From the NCBI RefSeq assembly GCF_001262495.1, contig NZ_LGYE01000002.1, forward strand, positions 50,367 through 114,366: a DNA stretch of 64,000 nucleotides. The letters run 5' to 3'. The position numbers were made by a program, and so were the translations under genes. Numbering within the stretch: position 1 is the stretch's first letter; the number at the start of each line of letters is the position of its first letter. Of this stretch, positions 32,705 through 41,780 are shown piece after piece. This DNA is from Microbacterium sp. GCS4. GTDB lineage: Bacteria; Actinomycetota; Actinomycetes; Actinomycetales; Microbacteriaceae. The notes beneath the pieces were generated by a model. It saw nothing but the letters and a program-made list of their open reading frames with translations, did not search any database and was not told the origin of the DNA.

Positions 32705-34165
32705 ATGAAGAAACGCACCACCGCCGTACGCCCCGAAGACGAGCGGCTGCCGCTCGGAGTGACGGTCGCCTACGGCATCCAGCACGTGCTGACCATGTAC
32801 GGCGGGATCATCGCCCCGCCGCTCATCATCGGCTCGATGGCCGGCCTGAACGGGGCGGAGATCGGCGTGCTGATCACCGCCTGCCTGTTCATGGGTGGCC
32901 TCGCGACGATCCTGCAGACCGTCGGCATCCCGTTCTTCGGCTCGCAGCTGCCGCTCGTGCAGGGCGTCTCCTTCGCGGGCGTCGCGACCATGGGCGCGAT
33001 CGTCACGAGCGGCGGCGGGCTGCCCGCGGTCTTCGGCTCGGTGATCGTCGCCTCGGTGATCGGACTGGCGATCGCGCCGGTCTTCGCGACGGTCATCCGC
33101 TTCTTCCCACCGGTGGTCACCGGAACCGTGATCACGACGATCGGTCTCACGCTGCTCCCCGTCGCGGCCAACTGGGCGATGGGCGGCGACAGCACGGCAT
33201 CCGACTACGGCGACCCGTCGAACCTGCTGCTCGCGCTGATCACGTTCGTCGTGGTCGTGGCACTGAGCAAGGTGCCCGTCGGCGCGATCTCCCGCCTGTC
33301 GATCCTGCTCGCGATCGTGGTCGGCACGATCGTCGCGGCGGTGCTCGGCCGGGTCGACTTCAGAGCCGTGGGTGAGGGGCCGATCTTCGCGCTGCCGAGT
33401 CCGTTCGCGTTCGGGATGCCGACCTTCGAGGTCGCCGCGATCATCTCGATGTTCATCGTGATCCTCGTCACGCTCACCGAGACGACGGCCGACATTCTCG
33501 CGGTCGGCGAGATCGTCGGCACGAAGGTCGACTCGAAGCGCATCGCCGCGGGCCTGCGGGCGGACATGCTGTCGAGCGCCGTCTCACCCGTGTTCGGCTC
33601 GTTCACGCAGTCGGCCTTCGCGCAGAACGTCGGGCTCGTCGCGATCACCGGCGTGAAGAGCCGGTTCGTGGTGACCGCGGGCGGCGTGGTGCTCGTCCTG
33701 CTCGGCCTGCTGCCCGTGCTCGGGCGCGTGGTCGCGGCCGTGCCGGCGCCGGTGCTCGGCGGAGCGGGCATCGTGCTGTTCGGCAGCGTCGCGGCGAGCG
33801 GCATCCGCACCCTGGCCAAGGTCGACTACCGGGGCAACATGAACCTCGTCATCGTGGCGTCGGCCATCGGGATCGGGATGCTGCCCATCGCGGCGCCCAC
33901 GATCTACGACGGGATGCCCGACTGGTTCACGACCATCTTCCACTCGGGTATCAGCTCGGCCGCCGTCACGGCGATCCTGCTCAACCTGCTCTTCAACCAC
34001 CTGGGTCGGAGGCCCGGGAAGGACGCGTCGGTGTTCGCGGCGGCGCCGACGCGCAGCATCCCCGTCGTGTACCTCGAGGCCTTCGAGGACGGCGACTCGA
34101 TCGTCGACGGGAAGGTCGTCGACCGGCACGGCAACGAGGTGCGCGCCGAGAGCGCCGGGCACTGA
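32705..34165 (+). CDS. NCS2 purine permease (xanthine/uric acid type)
   Basis: A 486-residue nucleobase transporter of the NCS2/NAT family with 12-14 predicted membrane segments. GIQHVLTMYGGIIAPPLI near residue 24 is the TM1 family block, and the NAT region is represented by SFTQSAFAQNVGLVAITGV near 300. Xanthine- and urate-type permeases share this pattern. GAGGTCGAG precedes the ATG. With the deaminase it forms an uptake-and-breakdown pair. The charged C-terminal tail is cytoplasmic. The precise substrate is inferred. Confidence 0.88.
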   Translation: MKKRTTAVRPEDERLPLGVTVAYGIQHVLTMYGGIIAPPLIIGSMAGLNGAEIGVLITACLFMGGLATILQTVGIPFFGSQLPLVQGVSFAGVATMGAIVTSGGGLPAVFGSVIVASVIGLAIAPVFATVIRFFPPVVTGTVITTIGLTLLPVAANWAMGGDSTASDYGDPSNLLLALITFVVVVALSKVPVGAISRLSILLAIVVGTIVAAVLGRVDFRAVGEGPIFALPSPFAFGMPTFEVAAIISMFIVILVTLTETTADILAVGEIVGTKVDSKRIAAGLRADMLSSAVSPVFGSFTQSAFAQNVGLVAITGVKSRFVVTAGGVVLVLLGLLPVLGRVVAAVPAPVLGGAGIVLFGSVAASGIRTLAKVDYRGNMNLVIVASAIGIGMLPIAAPTIYDGMPDWFTTIFHSGISSAAVTAILLNLLFNHLGRRPGKDASVFAAAPTRSIPVVYLEAFEDGDSIVDGKVVDRHGNEVRAESAGH

Positions 34166-34186
34166 GGCGCGGGGCGCCCGTACCGA

Positions 34187-34270
34187 TTCGCCGACGCCCC
34201 TGTCTGCCGCCGACGCCCCTCCTGGTTCACGTGAACCAGGAGGGGCGTCGACGATCAGCAGGGGCGTCGG
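34187..34270. repeat. Nested palindromic repeat, copy B
   Basis: A perfect 40-bp palindrome with no loop (34209-34248, core TTCACGTGAA) is framed by outer arms CGCCGACGCCCCTG (34187-34200) and its complement (34257-34270). It is related to copy A at 30973. The two units bracket the deaminase-permease pair. Confidence 0.9.
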
Positions 34271-34293
34271 CGGCGTGAGGCGCGGACGTGCGG

Positions 34294-34881
34294 TCAGGCG
34301 CTGAGGATGACCGTCTCGTCGATCGGGCGGCGCACGCGCGGAGCGGTCTCGCCCTGCTGCAGGCCCTCGGGGAGGCCGGAGGCGTCGCCGAGCTCGCCCA
34401 CGGCGATCACGGTGACGGCGCTGAAGCGTGCGGGCAGGTCGGCGAACTCGCGGACGACCTCAGGGTCGAAGCCGCTCATCTGGTGCACGAGCAGGCCCTC
34501 GTGGTGAGCCTGCACCGAGAAGTGCGCGACGGCCTGGCCGAGGTCGTAGATCGCGTGGCTGATGGCCTTGCCGTCCTCGGACTCGGTCTCGGCGATCGCG
34601 ACGACGAGGGCCGAGGCCTTGCTGGCCCAGAGCTGGTTGAACTCGACGAGCGCGCTCGTGACCTGGTCGAACAGTGCGGTGCCGCGACGCGCGACGATGA
34701 AACGCCAGGGCTGCAGGTTGTAGGCGGAGGGCGACCAGCGCGCGGCCTCGAGGGCGGCGTTCAGCTTGGCGTCGTCGATTGTCGTGTCCGCGTCGTAGGC
34801 GCGGGGGCTCCAGCGTCCGGCGAGAACGTCCAGGACGGGGTGCTCGGTGGGGGCGGTGCGGTCGATGACGGGAGTGCTCAC
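34294..34881 (-). CDS. Nitroreductase family protein
   Basis: FMN-dependent nitroreductase-family protein of 195 residues, likely an NAD(P)H oxidoreductase acting on nitro compounds or quinones. RWSPRAYD near residue 23 and ARWSPSAYNLQPWRFI near 47 contact FMN and define the family. GTG at 34881 is chosen because GAAAGG sits 7 nt upstream. Stand-alone gene between the palindromic repeat and the LysR regulator. Confidence 0.9.
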   Translation of the reverse strand: MSTPVIDRTAPTEHPVLDVLAGRWSPRAYDADTTIDDAKLNAALEAARWSPSAYNLQPWRFIVARRGTALFDQVTSALVEFNQLWASKASALVVAIAETESEDGKAISHAIYDLGQAVAHFSVQAHHEGLLVHQMSGFDPEVVREFADLPARFSAVTVIAVGELGDASGLPEGLQQGETAPRVRRPIDETVILSA

Positions 34882-35002
34882 AGTGATGCCTTTCAGAAAG
34901 GAGTCGATCGGACTCCTTCGTCCGGGTACGAGGGTCTCAACGGATCCATGTGTGTGCATATTCCCGTGACGTTCTGTGACGTCATCGAGACCCCGGCTGT
35001 GG

Positions 35003-35911
35003 TCAGTCGAGGAGGTTGCGGGATGCCGTCGACGCGAGCGCCCGCCGCACGGCGCGGATCGACGGGGCGGCCGCCGAGACCCGCCGCGCGGAGGAGAAGA
35101 TCTCGCGCCGCGGCTCCTCGGGGAGCGGGGTGAGGTCGACGGTCGGCGTCTCGCCCGCCCACACCAGTTCGGGCAGCAGCCCCACCGCGAGTCCGGCGCG
35201 GATCAGTCGCACGTGCGCCGTGAGGTCGGCGACCTCGAACCGTACGTCGGGTTCGAAGCCCGCCGTGCGGCACAGCTGCTCGGCCCACGCGCGCGAGGCC
35301 GTGCCGGCTGGTTCCAGCACCCAGGGCTCGTCGCGGGTGGCCCAGAGGGCAGCGACGGGGTCGTCGGCGGCGGGAGCGCCCGGATGCCGGGCCAGGGCGA
35401 TCGCGTCGTGGGCGAGTGCCACCCGATCGAGGTCGGCGTGAATCGGCCGCGTGCGTCCGGGGTACTGCTCCGCGAGGATCAGGTCGAAGTCGCGGCTCGA
35501 CACCCCGACGAGCCCGGTCTCGGGGTCGCTCTCGGTGACCTCGACGCGGAGCGACGGATGCTCGGCGCGAAGCGCCGCCAGGGCGCCGGGCAGCAGCGAA
35601 TGGGCGGTGGACTGGAAGACCGCGAGGTGCACGGTGCCTGTCACCTCGGTGAGGGACTCGGCGACGGCGACCTCGGCCTGCTCGAGACGGTCGAGGATGC
35701 CGATGGCCTCGGTCACGAGCACCGTGCCCTGCGGCGTGAGCTGCACGCCCCGGCCCACTCGGCGCAGCAGGGGCACGCCGACCTCGCGCTCCAGGGCGCT
35801 GAGCTGCTGCGACACCGACGCCTTGCTGTACGACAGGGCGTCGGCGACGGCGGAGAGGGTGCCGAGTCGCGAGAACTCGACCAGCATCCGCAAGCGGTTG
35901 ACGTCCAGCAT
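35003..35911 (-). CDS. LysR family transcriptional regulator, divergent from putA
   Basis: A 302-residue LysR-type regulator. The N-terminal winged helix (LSAVADALSYSKASVSQQLS, about residues 18-37) is followed by a dimerisation helix and a two-lobed effector domain. GGAGAGAG precedes the ATG. The gene is transcribed away from the proline catabolic gene and the two share a 143-bp spacer with a palindrome, the classic arrangement for an activator of its neighbour. Proline or an oxidised product is the expected effector, by context. Confidence 0.9.
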   Translation of the reverse strand: MLDVNRLRMLVEFSRLGTLSAVADALSYSKASVSQQLSALEREVGVPLLRRVGRGVQLTPQGTVLVTEAIGILDRLEQAEVAVAESLTEVTGTVHLAVFQSTAHSLLPGALAALRAEHPSLRVEVTESDPETGLVGVSSRDFDLILAEQYPGRTRPIHADLDRVALAHDAIALARHPGAPAADDPVAALWATRDEPWVLEPAGTASRAWAEQLCRTAGFEPDVRFEVADLTAHVRLIRAGLAVGLLPELVWAGETPTVDLTPLPEEPRREIFSSARRVSAAAPSIRAVRRALASTASRNLLD

Positions 35912-35945
35912 CCGCTCTCTCCACCACCCTCGAACAGTTCAGGAA

Positions 35946-35973
35946 AACCGAACGGAAATGCTCCGAATCGGTT
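35946..35973. promoter_or_regulatory. Putative LysR operator in the lysR-putA spacer
   Basis: A 28-bp interrupted palindrome with matching ends AACCG/CGGTT and inner CGGA/TCCG, midway between divergent starts. Position and symmetry fit a LysR recognition site. Confidence 0.5.
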
Positions 35974-36054
35974 GATAGACGTAGCCTACTGCGGCGTCTG
36001 AGAATGATCGAGTCGCACACGGTCCCGGTTGTGCGCTCTCCGGAAGGTACCCCG

Positions 36055-39000
36055 ATGACTGTCGCCGCCGACGCCGCCACCCCCACCACCACCCCGGGCT
36101 CCCACCCGCGCACCGAGGACGTCGCCGCGCTCGTCGAGAAGTGGCTCGCCGAGAGCGAGACCCACCCCGTCGAGCCCGCCGCTCAGCGTCTCTCCGAAGT
36201 GCTCAAGGACCCGAACGGCCTCGCCTTCACGGTCGGCTTCGTCGACGGCGTCATGCGCCCCGAAGACCTCGGCGTCGCCGGCCGCACCCTCGCGGGCCTC
36301 GCCGACATCACCCCCACGCTGCTGCCCGGCTACCTGCGCCTGGCGATCAAGGCCGGCGGCTTCTGGGCGCCCAAACTGCCCGGCGTCGTCGTGCCGATCT
36401 CGCGCCGGGTGCTCCGCGCCATGGTCGGCCACCTCGTGCTCGACGCGACCCCCTCGAAGCTCGGCCCCGCGATCGCGAAGCTGCGCAAGACCGGCAACCG
36501 CCTGAACCTCAACCTGCTCGGCGAGGCCGTGCTGGGCGAGCGCGAGGCCGGCCGTCGGCTGCAGGGCACGCGCGACTTCCTCGCCCGCGACGACGTCGAC
36601 TACGTGTCGATCAAGGTGTCGAGCGTCGTGAGCCAGCTGTCGATGTGGTCGTTCGACGAGGCCGTCGCCGACGTCGTCGAGAAGCTCACCCCGCTCTACC
36701 GCCTCGCCGCCGCTGCGGAGTCGAAGGGCAAGGCCAAGTTCATCAACCTCGACATGGAGGAGTACCGCGACCTCGATCTCACGATCGCGGCGTTCACCAG
36801 CATCCTCGACCAGCCGGGTCTCGAGGATCTCGAGGCGGGCATCGTGCTGCAGGCCTACCTGCCCGACGCGCTCGCCGCGATGCAGCGACTGCAGGAATGG
36901 GCGGCCGCCCGCCGCGCGAAGGGCGGTGCCCCGATCAAGGTGCGCGTCGTCAAGGGAGCGAACCTCGCGATGGAGGAGGTCGACGCGAAGGTCCACGGGT
37001 GGCCGCTCGCGACCTACGGCACCAAGCAGGACTCCGACACGAACTACAAGCGTGTGCTGGACTGGGCCATGACCCCCGAGCGGCTGGATGCCGTGCGCAT
37101 CGGCGTCGCGGGTCACAACCTCTTCGACATCGCCTACACGTGGCTGCTCGCCTCGCAGCGCGGCGTGACCGACGCCGTCGAGTACGAGATGCTGCTCGGC
37201 ATGGCGACCGGCCAGGCCGAGGCCGTGCGCAAGGACGTCGGACGCCTGCTGCTGTACACGCCCGTCGTGAACCCCGCCGAGTTCGACGTCGCGATCGCGT
37301 ACCTCGTGCGCCGACTCGAGGAGAACGCGAGCCCCGAGAACTTCATGTCGGCCGTGTTCGAGCTCGCCTCGAACCCCACGCTGCTCACCCGCGAGCGGGA
37401 GCGGTTCGAGCGCTCGCTCGCGGCGCTCGCCGCCGACCCCGCCGTCCCCGCGCCGCACCGCGTGCAGGACCGCACGACCGAGGTGTTCGAGGGTACGGCC
37501 GGCTTCCACAACCATCCCGACTCCGACCCGGCGATCGGCGCGAACCGCGCCTGGGGTCGCGAGATCCTGCAGCGCTCCGTGGACTCCACGCTCGGCCTCG
37601 ACGCGATCGCCCGCGCCAAGGTCGAGACCGCCGACGAGCTCGACGGCGTCTTCGCCGACGTGACGGCCGCCGCCGCCGCATGGGCCGCGCGTCCGGCATC
37701 CGAGCGCGCCGAGATCCTGCACCGCGCGGGCGACGAGCTCGCCGCCCGCCGTGCCCAGCTCATCGAGATCATGGCCCACGAGGCCGGCAAGACGATCGCC
37801 GAGGCCGACCCCGAGGTCAGCGAGGCGATCGACTTCGCGCACTACTACGCCGAGCGCGCGCTCGACCTCGAGAACGTCACGGGCGCGGAGTTCGTGCCGT
37901 CGACCGTCACGGTCGTGACCCCGCCGTGGAACTTCCCCGTCGCGATCCCCGCCGGCGGAGTGCTCGCGGGTCTCGCCTCGGGCTCGGGCGTCATCATCAA
38001 GCCCGCCAAGCTCACTCAGCGCTGCGGTGCGGTCATGGTCGAGGCGCTGTGGGCGGCGGGTGTGCCCCGCGACCTGCTCGCGCTCGTCGACCTCGCGAAC
38101 CGCGAGCTCGGCACGCAGCTCGTCGCGAGCGAGGCCGTCGACCGGGTCATCCTCACGGGCGCCTACGAGACGGCGCAGCTGTTCCGCTCGTTCCGCTCCG
38201 ACCTGCCGCTGCTCGCCGAGACCAGCGGCAAGAATGCGATCATCGTCACGCCCTCGGCAGACCTCGATCTCGCGGCCGCCGACGTCGCCCGCAGCGCGTT
38301 CGGCCACGCGGGGCAGAAGTGCTCGGCGGCGTCACTGGCGATCCTCGTCGGCTCGGTCGCCGACTCCGAGCGCTTCGAGCGCCAGCTCGTCGACGCCGTC
38401 ACCTCGATGCGCGTGGGCCTGCCCGAGGACCCCGCGACGCAGATGGGCCCGATCATCGAGCCCGCGAACGGCAAGCTGCTCACCGCACTCACGACCCTGG
38501 AGAAGGGCGAGCGCTGGCTCGTCGAGCCGAAGAAGCTCGACACCGAAGGCCGCCAGTGGACGCCCGGCGTCAAGATCGGCGTCGCCCCCGGATCGACCAC
38601 GCACCTCACCGAGTTCTTCGGCCCCGTGCTCGGCATCATGCGCGCGAAGGACCTCGACGAGGCCATCCGCCTGCAGAACGCCGTGGACTACGGCCTCACC
38701 GCCGGCATCCACTCCCTCGACTCCGAGGAGGTGGCGACCTGGCTCGACGAGGTCGAGGCAGGCAACCTCTACGTCAACCGCGGCATCACCGGCGCGATCG
38801 TGCAGCGTCAGCCGTTCGGCGGCTGGAAGCGCTCGGCGGTCGGAGCGGGAGCCAAGGCCGGCGGGCCGAACTACCTGTTCGGGCTGGGGGAGTGGACGCG
38901 GGGTGAGCTGCCTGCCGCCGCATCCGACGCCGCCACGCTGCCGGCCGTCGACGCCGTGCTGGCCGCCGCCGCTGCCGACCTCGACGCGCTCGAGATCGAG

Positions 39001-39534
39001 TGGCTGCACCGCGCCGCCGCAGCCGACGAGCGCGCCTGGACCTCCGAGTTCGGCGTGACCTCCGACAAGTCCGGCCTCGGCGTCGAGCGCAACGTCTTCC
39101 GGTACCGTCCGGTCGAGGTCGACGTGCGCATCGCGGAGGACGCGGCGCTCGCCGACGGCATCCGCGTGATCGCCGCCGCCCTGCGCAGCGGCTCGCCGTT
39201 CACCGTGTCGGCCCCTGCGCTGCCCTCCCGCGTCGAGAAGGCGCTGCGCGCGGCGGGCGTGACCGTCTCGCACGAGAAGGACGCGGCCTGGGTCAAGGGC
39301 TTCGCGAAGGCGGCGGCGAAGGCCGCACACAGCTGGCGTCGCGTGCGGCTCGTCGGTGGCGACCCCGCGGCGCTGTTCGAGGCCCTCGGCGGCACGCCCG
39401 ACGTCGCGGTGTGGTCGCATGCGGTGACGGGGGCCGGACGCGTCGAGATGCTGCCGTTCCTGCACGAGCAGGCCGTGTCGATCACGAACCACCGCTTCGG
39501 CAACCCCACGACCCTCTCCGAAGGCCTCCTCTAA
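36055..39534 (+). CDS. putA: Bifunctional proline dehydrogenase / P5C dehydrogenase
   Basis: A 1159-residue PutA that oxidises proline to glutamate. There is no ribbon-helix-helix domain, so it is enzymatic only. The FAD-dependent proline dehydrogenase barrel covers about residues 60-430 (FINLDMEEYRDLDLT, VRVVKGANLAMEE). The aldehyde dehydrogenase domain spans about 490-965, with the Glu region AETSGKNA near 720 and the catalytic Cys in GHAGQKCSAAS near 755. A C-terminal extension of about 190 residues resembles the lid domain of long PutAs. GGAAGG at 36042 fixes the start. Membrane-associated, with electrons passing to quinone. Confidence 0.93.
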   Translation: MTVAADAATPTTTPGSHPRTEDVAALVEKWLAESETHPVEPAAQRLSEVLKDPNGLAFTVGFVDGVMRPEDLGVAGRTLAGLADITPTLLPGYLRLAIKAGGFWAPKLPGVVVPISRRVLRAMVGHLVLDATPSKLGPAIAKLRKTGNRLNLNLLGEAVLGEREAGRRLQGTRDFLARDDVDYVSIKVSSVVSQLSMWSFDEAVADVVEKLTPLYRLAAAAESKGKAKFINLDMEEYRDLDLTIAAFTSILDQPGLEDLEAGIVLQAYLPDALAAMQRLQEWAAARRAKGGAPIKVRVVKGANLAMEEVDAKVHGWPLATYGTKQDSDTNYKRVLDWAMTPERLDAVRIGVAGHNLFDIAYTWLLASQRGVTDAVEYEMLLGMATGQAEAVRKDVGRLLLYTPVVNPAEFDVAIAYLVRRLEENASPENFMSAVFELASNPTLLTRERERFERSLAALAADPAVPAPHRVQDRTTEVFEGTAGFHNHPDSDPAIGANRAWGREILQRSVDSTLGLDAIARAKVETADELDGVFADVTAAAAAWAARPASERAEILHRAGDELAARRAQLIEIMAHEAGKTIAEADPEVSEAIDFAHYYAERALDLENVTGAEFVPSTVTVVTPPWNFPVAIPAGGVLAGLASGSGVIIKPAKLTQRCGAVMVEALWAAGVPRDLLALVDLANRELGTQLVASEAVDRVILTGAYETAQLFRSFRSDLPLLAETSGKNAIIVTPSADLDLAAADVARSAFGHAGQKCSAASLAILVGSVADSERFERQLVDAVTSMRVGLPEDPATQMGPIIEPANGKLLTALTTLEKGERWLVEPKKLDTEGRQWTPGVKIGVAPGSTTHLTEFFGPVLGIMRAKDLDEAIRLQNAVDYGLTAGIHSLDSEEVATWLDEVEAGNLYVNRGITGAIVQRQPFGGWKRSAVGAGAKAGGPNYLFGLGEWTRGELPAAASDAATLPAVDAVLAAAAADLDALEIEWLHRAAAADERAWTSEFGVTSDKSGLGVERNVFRYRPVEVDVRIAEDAALADGIRVIAAALRSGSPFTVSAPALPSRVEKALRAAGVTVSHEKDAAWVKGFAKAAAKAAHSWRRVRLVGGDPAALFEALGGTPDVAVWSHAVTGAGRVEMLPFLHEQAVSITNHRFGNPTTLSEGLL

Positions 39535-39536
39535 AA

Positions 39537-39607
39537 AGCCCGTCTGTTTGTGCCGAATGGCAGAAATCCGCTGGGGATTCGCGTCATTCGGCACAAACAG
39601 ACGGGCT
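39537..39607. repeat. Perfect 23-bp inverted repeat with 25-nt loop
   Basis: Arms 39537-39559 and 39585-39607 are exact complements (starting AGCCCGTCTGTTTGTGCC). The loop holds a smaller AATCC/GGATT pairing. It lies between the convergent putA and ABC permease ends. It could end transcription from both sides, or be a dispersed MITE/REP-type element. Confidence 0.9.
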
Positions 39608-39651
39608 GGAGGCTCGGGACGGGCTGGCGGCCGGGAGGCAGGAGCGAGCAC

Positions 39652-40773
39652 TCAGCCGCGCAGCGCCTCCACGAGCTTGACCCGGCTGCCCATGCGCAGC
39701 AGCGAGTTCTCGTAGATCTTGGCGCCGATCACGATCGCCGCGACGCAGCCCGCCAGCAGGATCACCAGGCTGAGCAGCGGCTCCCACCACTGCGCCTCGC
39801 CCACGAACAGACGCATCGGCATGCCCACCGGAGCCGAGAACGGCACGTACGACATGATCGTCAGCACCAGCGGGTTGTCGTTGAAGACGATCACGAGGAT
39901 GTACGGCGCCATGATGAGCATCGTGATGGGCGTCGTGGTCGAGCCGATGTCCTCCTGACGCGACACCATCGACGCGGCCGCGGCGAACATCGACGCGAGC
40001 AGGATGAACCCGAACAGGAAGAACACCGCGAACCAGATGATCGGCGCGCCGAGCGTGGCCAGCACCTCGCTCTGACCCGTCGCGGTGAGTCCTATCGTCG
40101 CGATCGCCGCGAGCGCGAGGATCTGCCCCATCGCGAGGACCGTGTTGCCGATCACCTTGCCCGCGAGCAGTGTGCGCGCCGAGATCGTCGACAGCAGGAT
40201 CTCCACCACGCGGGTCTGCTTCTCCTCGACGACGCTCTGCGCGATCGTGCCGCCGAAGGTCGCCGCCGCCATCATGAACACGAGGCCGAAGCCGATCGCG
40301 ATGAAGTACCGCAGCAGCGGGTTCGTCGTCGCCGGCTCGAGGATCTCCACCGTCGGGGTCTGCGACAGCGCCGAGACGAGCCCGCTCGGAGCATCCTTCA
40401 GGGCGATCACGGTCAGGCCGGTCGCGCCCTCGCCGGGGACGACCGCGGCGTCGACCTTCTCGGACCGCAGCAGCTCTTCGGCGGCCGCGGTGTCGGCGAC
40501 CTCGGTCACCTCGACGTTCGGCAGCGCCGACACGGCGGAGACGGTCGCGGAGGTCGCGGCGACGGGAGTCGTCTCGGCGGCCGCGTTCTTGCTCGCGAAA
40601 CCGCCGATGAGGATGCCCGCGAGCGCGATCAGCAGCAGGATGCCGGTGGAGATCAGGAACGCCTTGCTGCGCAGCTTCGACCCGATCTCCCTTTCGGCGA
40701 CGAGCCAGATCATGGATGCCTGGCTGGGGGCGCTCGTGCCGGAGCCGGCGCCGGTGCGGACGGGGGTGCTCAC
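39652..40773 (-). CDS. ABC-2 type exporter permease (NatB/YhaP-like)
   Basis: A 373-residue permease. A first membrane segment at about residues 38-60 is followed by an extracellular domain of about 110 residues, then five or six further membrane segments, the layout of ABC-2 family sodium or drug exporters. SVVEEKQTRVVEILLSTI is the typical coupling region. The GTG start overlaps the ATPase stop by 4 nt. Cargo unknown. Confidence 0.88.
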   Translation of the reverse strand: MSTPVRTGAGSGTSAPSQASMIWLVAEREIGSKLRSKAFLISTGILLLIALAGILIGGFASKNAAAETTPVAATSATVSAVSALPNVEVTEVADTAAAEELLRSEKVDAAVVPGEGATGLTVIALKDAPSGLVSALSQTPTVEILEPATTNPLLRYFIAIGFGLVFMMAAATFGGTIAQSVVEEKQTRVVEILLSTISARTLLAGKVIGNTVLAMGQILALAAIATIGLTATGQSEVLATLGAPIIWFAVFFLFGFILLASMFAAAASMVSRQEDIGSTTTPITMLIMAPYILVIVFNDNPLVLTIMSYVPFSAPVGMPMRLFVGEAQWWEPLLSLVILLAGCVAAIVIGAKIYENSLLRMGSRVKLVEALRG

Positions 40774-41663
40774 TGGATGACCTCCTTGAAGATCTGGGCG
40801 AGGGACGGATGCTGGGGCGCGAAGCTCGCGACATCGCCGCGCTCGACGGCCGCGCGCAGCACGCGCTGCGCGGTCTCGGCGCTGTCGGCGTCGAACAGTG
40901 CGTACCCGCCCTCGAAGTCGACGACCGTCACGCCGGGCTCGGTGCGCAGCCAGCCGGCGTCGCCCGCCGAGACAAGCTCGTACCGGCTTCCCGAGTGCTC
41001 GGCACGCAGGGCGTCGCGGGAGCCGGCGGCGCGGATCTGCCCGCCGGCGAGGATCACGAGGTCGTCGCACAGGCGCTCGACGACGTCCAGCTGATGGGAC
41101 GAGAAGAGGATGGAGGCGCCCTTCGCCGCGGAGGACTGCAGCACCGAGGCGACCACGTCGACCGCGAGCGGATCGAGGCCCGAGAAGGGCTCGTCGAGGA
41201 TCAGGACGTCGGGGTCGTGCACGAGCGCCGCGGCGATCTGTGCGCGCTGCTGGTTGCCGAGCGAGAGCGACTCGATCGTGTCGTTCAGGCGTTCCTCGAG
41301 GCCGAGCTCGGTGAGCAGCGCGGTGGCTCTCGTGGCGGCATCCGTCTTGGAGAAGCCGTGCAGGCGCGCGAGGTACACGGTCTGCTCGAGCACCTTCATC
41401 TTGGGGTAGAGGCCGCGCTCCTCCGGCATGTACCCGAAGTGGCTGCGGTCGGCGCCCGTGAGCGTACGGCCGTCGAGCTCGACCGTGCCGGAGTCGGCAC
41501 CGAGGAGTCCGAGCACGATCCGCATGGTCGTGGTCTTGCCGGCGCCGTTGCCCCCGACGAAGCCCGTGAGGCGCCCGGGGGCGACCTCGAACGAGACGTC
41601 GTCGAGCACGCGCCGTGAGCCGTAGCTCTTGGTGATGCCTGCCAGTACGAGGTTTCCTGTCAT
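40770..41663 (-). CDS. ABC exporter ATP-binding protein
   Basis: A 297-residue ATPase. Walker A GGNGAGKTT near residue 39, signature SLGNQQRAQIAAALVHDP (LSLGNQ in place of LSGGQ, as in NatA/YhaQ types) and Walker B VLILDEPFSGLDPLA. The last 75 residues form the DrrA-type C-terminal domain. Likely leaderless: TAGCGT lies 6 nt before the ATG. It forms an exporter with the overlapping permease gene. Confidence 0.92.
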   Translation of the reverse strand: MTGNLVLAGITKSYGSRRVLDDVSFEVAPGRLTGFVGGNGAGKTTTMRIVLGLLGADSGTVELDGRTLTGADRSHFGYMPEERGLYPKMKVLEQTVYLARLHGFSKTDAATRATALLTELGLEERLNDTIESLSLGNQQRAQIAAALVHDPDVLILDEPFSGLDPLAVDVVASVLQSSAAKGASILFSSHQLDVVERLCDDLVILAGGQIRAAGSRDALRAEHSGSRYELVSAGDAGWLRTEPGVTVVDFEGGYALFDADSAETAQRVLRAAVERGDVASFAPQHPSLAQIFKEVIQ

Positions 41664-41780
41664 GCCTTCACGCTATGACCGGGCCGGCGGCGACGGCATC
41701 CCCCGTGCGGCGGATCAGCGGCGCGGTTCCTGTTCGGCATCCGTCGCGCGGCGGATGCCGGGAGATCACGCGTTCGGGGC

